Shown piece after piece: positions 36,001-38,368 of a stretch of DNA of 38,368 bases; position 1 is the stretch's first letter; each line of letters starts with the position of its first letter. Both the position numbers and the translations under genes were made by a program. The stretch comes from Promethearchaeota archaeon (GTDB lineage Archaea > Asgardarchaeota > Lokiarchaeia > Sigyniarchaeales > SOKP01). The stretch covers positions 1 to 38,368 of the forward strand of contig SOKP01000022.1 of the NCBI GenBank assembly GCA_004375715.1. The letters run 5' to 3'. A model generated the notes under the pieces. The model did no database searches. It worked only from the letters and a program-made list of their open reading frames with translations, and was not told the origin of the DNA.

Positions 36001-38181
36001 TTGAAGTTGTTGGTTAAAGAATGCGAACATTATGAAGAAGGTTTCTGATATTATTAAATAACTAATATATTTTTGAATTACACTGATTTTTTCATGAGAA
36101 ATTATATTTATCTTATCTCCCAATTTCAAGATGTAGAAACTCGCGATAGATATGTAAAGTATATTAAGCACGATTAACGAATTTAAGATTGTTAAAAATA
36201 AGGCTTCAATTAAATAGAAGTTAAATATGAAGACTGTAAGAGCAATGATGCTGGAGCAAAGGAAATGATAGATTAAAAAGGATTTTAGATTCATAACATT
36301 TTTTTTGTGGAGATAATAAATGGGAATATATGAGAGAACGCTAATTAAAATAAGAGGTATAAAAAATCCGAAGAACGAGCCCCAAGTGTAAAACGCACTA
36401 TAATATCCCGCCATAAATAAACCTAAATATAACGTAAATGAATTTAATATCAAGGTCAGGACCTTAGGAAATAGTTTATTTTCCTTTGAATCCGAATATA
36501 CTATTAAGCTCATTACCGTTACAGATAAAAACAAGGATATTAGTAAGTCTAATTTCAAATAAGTCAGGAAAATCGTAATAAGTACGGCAAAAACTTCGAA
36601 TACAACGGGATAAGATAGGATGTGTAAAAGAGACTTAGATCGTGATTCTTTGAGCATTCTTATTTTCTTCCCATAGAAAATAAGGATTATTAAACAAGTG
36701 GTTATAAACAACAGGTTTAGGATCGTACCAATAATTAGATGTGTGCTAAAGTATATTACAATTATAAAAAAATTCAAAGCAAAAAACAAAAACATGAGCA
36801 ACCATGAGGAACCATAAGTGTAAATTGCGATAAATTTGGGTTTTAATACTTTTTCGCCATACAAATAATAAATTGGAGCAAATATCAAGAAACAAAAAAT
36901 AATCGGTGTAATTAAATAAACAATGAATTCACTTATATTTGCGTTTAAGAAGTAAAATCCAGTGATCACTATACTAATAATCAGGATAAGTAATGTCCAA
37001 GTTATTATTACTTTTCTAGGAATAAATTTTACATTCGGAGGAAAAAGATTAAAAATGATGCCAATAACGCAGCAAGAAAGGAATAAAGCAAGAACTTCGT
37101 CCAAAATAAATACTATTCTGAATACCGCATAAAATAATAAGAATACTTCAATTAAAAGAGCAAAACTATCGACTCTAATTATAAAATTGAAAGTAGAATC
37201 TTTAACTTTTTTTAGATACTGTCCAAATTTAAGGTTTGCTAAACTAAAAATTGACAAATAAGCCAGATCTAAAAGCAGAATCACAAAATTATTCCAAAAA
37301 ATTATGAATACTGTAAAAAAAATCGAGAAAAGTAAAAACCAAAAAGCATAATAGCTATAATTCAAGCTGATTTCTCGAGAGAATATGCGAATACTATAGT
37401 TGAGAAGCACGAATAGTAGGAAAACTATTGGAACTATAATTGCAGATAAAATTAATCCTCCTTGAAATACCTCAAGAATTCCAGATGCTAGATTTTTAAT
37501 GTTAACTAATGCAAACCAAGTTATTTCTAATAGTAAAAAAACGATCACGATACAATAGTTAAAAAACTTCCAAGGTTTTTCGTATAACCGAATCCGAGCA
37601 AACGAAAAATAAAACGACAATAATGTTATTGTTAAAATGATAAAAGTGTGAATTAATATATTGGAGATAAAAAGTACACTTGGATCTATAATGAACTGTA
37701 GATATACGAGTTCGATTACAGGGAAGAAAAGATATAAAATCAATGTAAAACTCGCAACAACAAGCAGATTTTGAATAACTAGTACCGTTTTTTCTTGAAA
37801 ATACTTAAGCTTCTCAAAAACTTGAAATATTATATATGCAGATAGTGAAAGTAAAAGAAATTGAATTAAAAGAAACTGAACGTTAAAAAACTCTATGCTC
37901 GGAAATGGTAAGATCCAAAAGATTACGATTATTGCCATTCCTAGGCTATTAATTAGATATATAAATCTGCCGTAACGAATAGTGATAAAGTTCGATTTTT
38001 CTTCGTAATAGGTAAGAATAGAAATTATAGGTAATACTATAATGCTGATTAAAGAAATATCATTTAGCATTGAAATTGAGAGGAATAGAAGTATTAAACT
38101 GACTGAGACAATAAAATTTAGCTTTACATAAGTTTGAATATCACCAGCATCGACCTCTTCAGCATTGTTAGGGCTTTTCAA
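30022..38181 (-). CDS. Giant polytopic membrane protein, 2719 residues
   Basis: Almost the entire protein consists of hydrophobic helices of 18-25 residues separated by short charged turns; my rough count is about 80 helices. The C-terminal third reads as a loose repeat of about 58 residues with two helices each, with Lys/Arg-rich turns such as DKYIKVVSEKTRN and FKPFKRSK. No enzymatic motif, large soluble domain, signal peptide or cysteine pattern is visible. The longest polar stretch (PAKKTDDLDQVFRQRMQRF) is about 150 residues from the end. The start is TTG at 38181: a perfect AAGGAGGT lies 6 nt upstream. It overlaps the preceding membrane gene by 14 bp. I do not recognise the family. Its length and continuity argue against a chance frame: no in-frame stop in 8 kb of AT-rich DNA. 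Confidence 0.85.
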   Translation of the reverse strand: MKSPNNAEEVDAGDIQTYVKLNFIVSVSLILLFLSISMLNDISLISIIVLPIISILTYYEEKSNFITIRYGRFIYLINSLGMAIIVIFWILPFPSIEFFNVQFLLIQFLLLSLSAYIIFQVFEKLKYFQEKTVLVIQNLLVVASFTLILYLFFPVIELVYLQFIIDPSVLFISNILIHTFIILTITLLSFYFSFARIRLYEKPWKFFNYCIVIVFLLLEITWFALVNIKNLASGILEVFQGGLILSAIIVPIVFLLFVLLNYSIRIFSREISLNYSYYAFWFLLFSIFFTVFIIFWNNFVILLLDLAYLSIFSLANLKFGQYLKKVKDSTFNFIIRVDSFALLIEVFLLFYAVFRIVFILDEVLALFLSCCVIGIIFNLFPPNVKFIPRKVIITWTLLILIISIVITGFYFLNANISEFIVYLITPIIFCFLIFAPIYYLYGEKVLKPKFIAIYTYGSSWLLMFLFFALNFFIIVIYFSTHLIIGTILNLLFITTCLIILIFYGKKIRMLKESRSKSLLHILSYPVVFEVFAVLITIFLTYLKLDLLISLFLSVTVMSLIVYSDSKENKLFPKVLTLILNSFTLYLGLFMAGYYSAFYTWGSFFGFFIPLILISVLSYIPIYYLHKKNVMNLKSFLIYHFLCSSIIALTVFIFNFYLIEALFLTILNSLIVLNILYISIASFYILKLGDKINIISHEKISVIQKYISYLIISETFFIMFAFFNQQLQLDLIFSAYISIGLICLIINFFTKKRILFSEKISNGFNIVTLFFTSILISFYLYLFIPTSVYKYIIPLLILGITLLLPLLHSLNKNVFTSFVQKLLTIDSLVISGLIISLPYLIGLDFIRLGIAVDYYIINSSVIALFFGFLVFLEFLFDKSKLKESYFVSIKTCQIITWVVLSCVISMKIFTVLNSFTLNFGFNISCSSLVFLVLNLVILIPLENLKQRIFENDLSKYDYYRIYKIYEYTKNISYFFIEFTIASLTIFLVPFNSIYSLLQLQESLLLTLTTYVGIFLLTYLIVSTVSRNLFEIEFSRLRWVFDISAWLIIKFLLCFYILIFPAQLSLIQRIGLPFLIVVFLSPITIYYLRNNFFISDDSLTLFKRLIYYSFYFILIIIFSELYWNSSQIFPFYSSNQPLRLLILFCGIYSLINYYLVKYNDRIENVSEFKLIRILLGPSLLLFTFFSIFPSVFEYFAYVFFIIMIYLFISNRNRNFVFRTISYFSLTLLILVKLITTLNFYMLIPSFDLLDFTFYLFYFSFSLMIVLFFSIVLNIRNVNVIEKFTLYTLISIITFLLLLYNTKIPLIYIITFSLFLFLVLTGNFYYKQKNDIYKWFIRPGVLLMVFNLISFLSYYILFNNPFFIEFNPILTFTLTLSVTSICYVWTYNKAPENFRRLSFYIAFSSYILSIPTFMYFFLNVFFNLPIWDPFLFIITINIGVLLFYLSVGFYYWKFSWVIWKTGWRLWIIVPFVNFYIINESFTDINIYTNALEFFGIQISGSFIISFTICVLLSLPFWYSWIKKHFSRILLIVWSFSLFFLYWFSQNVFTENLVITNIVFFVFAVSLLMPVFYRMKMWKIITLLWLFYIFINVSFLVILFQVILLPLEINLSINLIVLGFFFVILSFFPNLKNLKNLLLVSSYFLSLTGIFLTIFLIINSIILNFFISINLSFIILAFSLFSSRLLKLNRTFFNNIISTILVVNFSFFTFFTFILIPNIEIIALSMAITVFGGSLLVFNKFRMILPIKKIFPLLILSIGTSLTLSSLVYVLLPVSIYPGSIFLLCAIFIFVNLIFIGKALYEYRFILWYISPLALTFLTLQFIVLIALFQSPYYIVLLSLLIYSAYFSVSRYLFMKKIEEQMPEKDYGMPKFDSILSLLSPFALGLLSFGLIQELIIISLYEAILLSVLIFFLSTLLDIHVLKRVIEKITYLLNIIAFLIITIGGTIYFVKVTGFDPTLFILNLVIFLILQFYTLHYLSYYIEIITKYDASRIKEIRKQSQAILLNSIFLVISIYISLLLSDLLLAYNPLLLGIPSVSFNLAVFSFLMFLLNGFLNRTIEVKYKNIILFSTFIAFQIFFGIFWFSLLTTFAMLDFLGITLVILSETILTAYTIRLSKSVIKSEEWIIKTKKIYSGLVFTIYLETSIVFLGLFGLFFGFFESLLFSQIILFLISILEIYGIKRLKAGYMDIVHCLSFINISWALSLILFNLYGFDSLFYIFLIFLSMQFYTNISYFNIRSKFNSEKLERFEKWKTNRQNFLGIGLYIFLIISIYNVLTAFGIEFHIAIFILSILTHLIGLLDKFLLKFLKKTSKFFIVTSWIVMIGFSILFYIDWISLFFPHLIPITIILFIIQIAYLSRLISEWDFISSNISRIYKGLVLIVYFDLITWPLYYINLDYHISFNLVIISFIILLILTFVDKYIKVVSEKTRNLLRISSFIFIETLLSLDIFITLEFIINPNLVFNLCVSLLIFMIINLVLFKPFKRSKLLSFLYSVIMFLLLSLITFNLTSNSWSFSWILIGTMLYLFIFMLEELKRFIDNIIDNLRFALIKVKNYLLSFYYSTLNFLKKHFKAIGIILCLFAGVIVGVLFSYIVLGLLRWDHASLSGLATSGILISFLPAKKTDDLDQVFRQRMQRFITIWISFTIFVFALLLPYLTSIIFGIILILSSIIILGAILAVYIYRIEKKQKISIKWRFYTTILLITLTIIWVLLVVVLYFTEIII

Positions 38182-38368
38182 TTTTAAACCTCCTTAGTAA
38201 TTTGCTGTAGAAGGTACTTATGTATAATCTGAATTTAAAGTAAAACGCTAAGAAAATGAAAGATAATACCGTTATTTTTACGATTTCTAAAAAATCGTAA
38301 TTTTGAGGAATGTCAATATAAAAATAAACGATAACTATAACGAAGGGCATTTGAATTAGCAACACGAA
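38168..38368 (-). CDS. Membrane protein, C-terminal end, cut by the window edge
   Basis: The frame is open to the edge of the window (a TTC codon precedes the apparent GTG at 38365), so this is the tail of a longer gene. It encodes two hydrophobic segments (LIQMPFVIVIVYFYI and VKITVLSFIFLAFYF) with a short polar link and a basic end, KLLRRFKIEKP. It stops with TAA at 38168-38170, overlapping the start of the giant membrane gene by 14 bp, which indicates one operon and translational coupling. The family cannot be told from this fragment. Confidence 0.65.
   Translation of the reverse strand, partial: FVLLIQMPFVIVIVYFYIDIPQNYDFLEIVKITVLSFIFLAFYFKFRLYISTFYSKLLRRFKIEKP
38188..38195 (-). promoter_or_regulatory. 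Perfect Shine-Dalgarno of the giant membrane protein
   Basis: AAGGAGGT on the minus strand, 6 nt before the TTG at 38181 and inside the preceding gene. It fixes TTG as the start codon. Confidence 0.8.

Noticed and set aside
1-38368. CRISPR arrays, insertion sequences, integrase and tRNA genes
   Set aside because: I looked for regularly spaced direct repeats, transposase-like frames and cloverleaf signatures in all gaps and found none; short tRNAs with introns cannot be fully excluded by eye.

Overview
The window is AT-rich archaeal DNA that looks Asgard, probably Lokiarchaeia-like. The evidence is a Rab-like small GTPase (18822-19433) beside purely archaeal machinery: a proteasome alpha subunit, RFC large and small subunits, an inactivated-type family B polymerase, TATA/BRE promoters, poly-T terminators and GGTGA-type Shine-Dalgarno sites. 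I saw no tRNA, rRNA, CRISPR array, insertion sequence or integrase. Assignment to a lineage is inference.

Layout. 1-731: C-terminal half of an MFS transporter, cut by the window edge. 757-3621 (minus): peptidase T, a crotonase-fold protein lacking one catalytic Glu, and an ECF-S-like membrane protein. 3887-7817 (minus): a tight operon of GNAT acetyltransferase, a canonical RFC small subunit, a second degenerate RFC small subunit and the RFC large subunit, i.e. a clamp loader with two kinds of small subunit. 7969-9206: a small double zinc-ribbon protein, a 107-residue conserved protein and a divergent ribbon-helix-helix regulator. 9234-14625 (minus): a 1616-residue TPR/coiled-coil protein with seven internal repeats of about 125 residues, and a small helical protein. 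14760-17774 (plus): a UPF0182-family membrane protein with an added N-terminal B-box-like zinc motif. 18007-19433 (minus): proteasome alpha and the Rab-like GTPase. 19575-20354 (plus): sirtuin. 20455-24087 (minus): two tandem acyl-CoA synthetase paralogues.

24466-28025 (plus) is the PolB2 module: a RecA/RadA-fold protein without a proper Walker A or B, a 90-residue MGRTVP protein and a PolB with altered motifs B and C. It is preceded by a strong TATA box and a 12-of-13-bp dyad. 28032-29259 (minus): a GyrI-like domain protein and a five-helix membrane protein. 29520-30014 (plus): two very small paralogous genes (56 and 54 codons) sharing SYFDW, NSIG and LK-WK motifs. 30022-38181 (minus): a giant 2719-residue polytopic membrane protein, started by TTG behind a perfect Shine-Dalgarno and overlapping an upstream membrane-protein gene that runs off the window.

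The best candidates for undescribed biology are the giant multi-spanning membrane protein, the tiny SYFDW paralogue pair beside it, the repeat protein at 9234-14084, and the degenerate RFC small subunit, whose layout recalls the non-catalytic eukaryotic RFC subunit (human RFC3 / yeast Rfc5). Several genes show an in-frame GTG or TTG a few codons before an ATG; the GTG usually lies inside the Shine-Dalgarno, so I chose the ATG.
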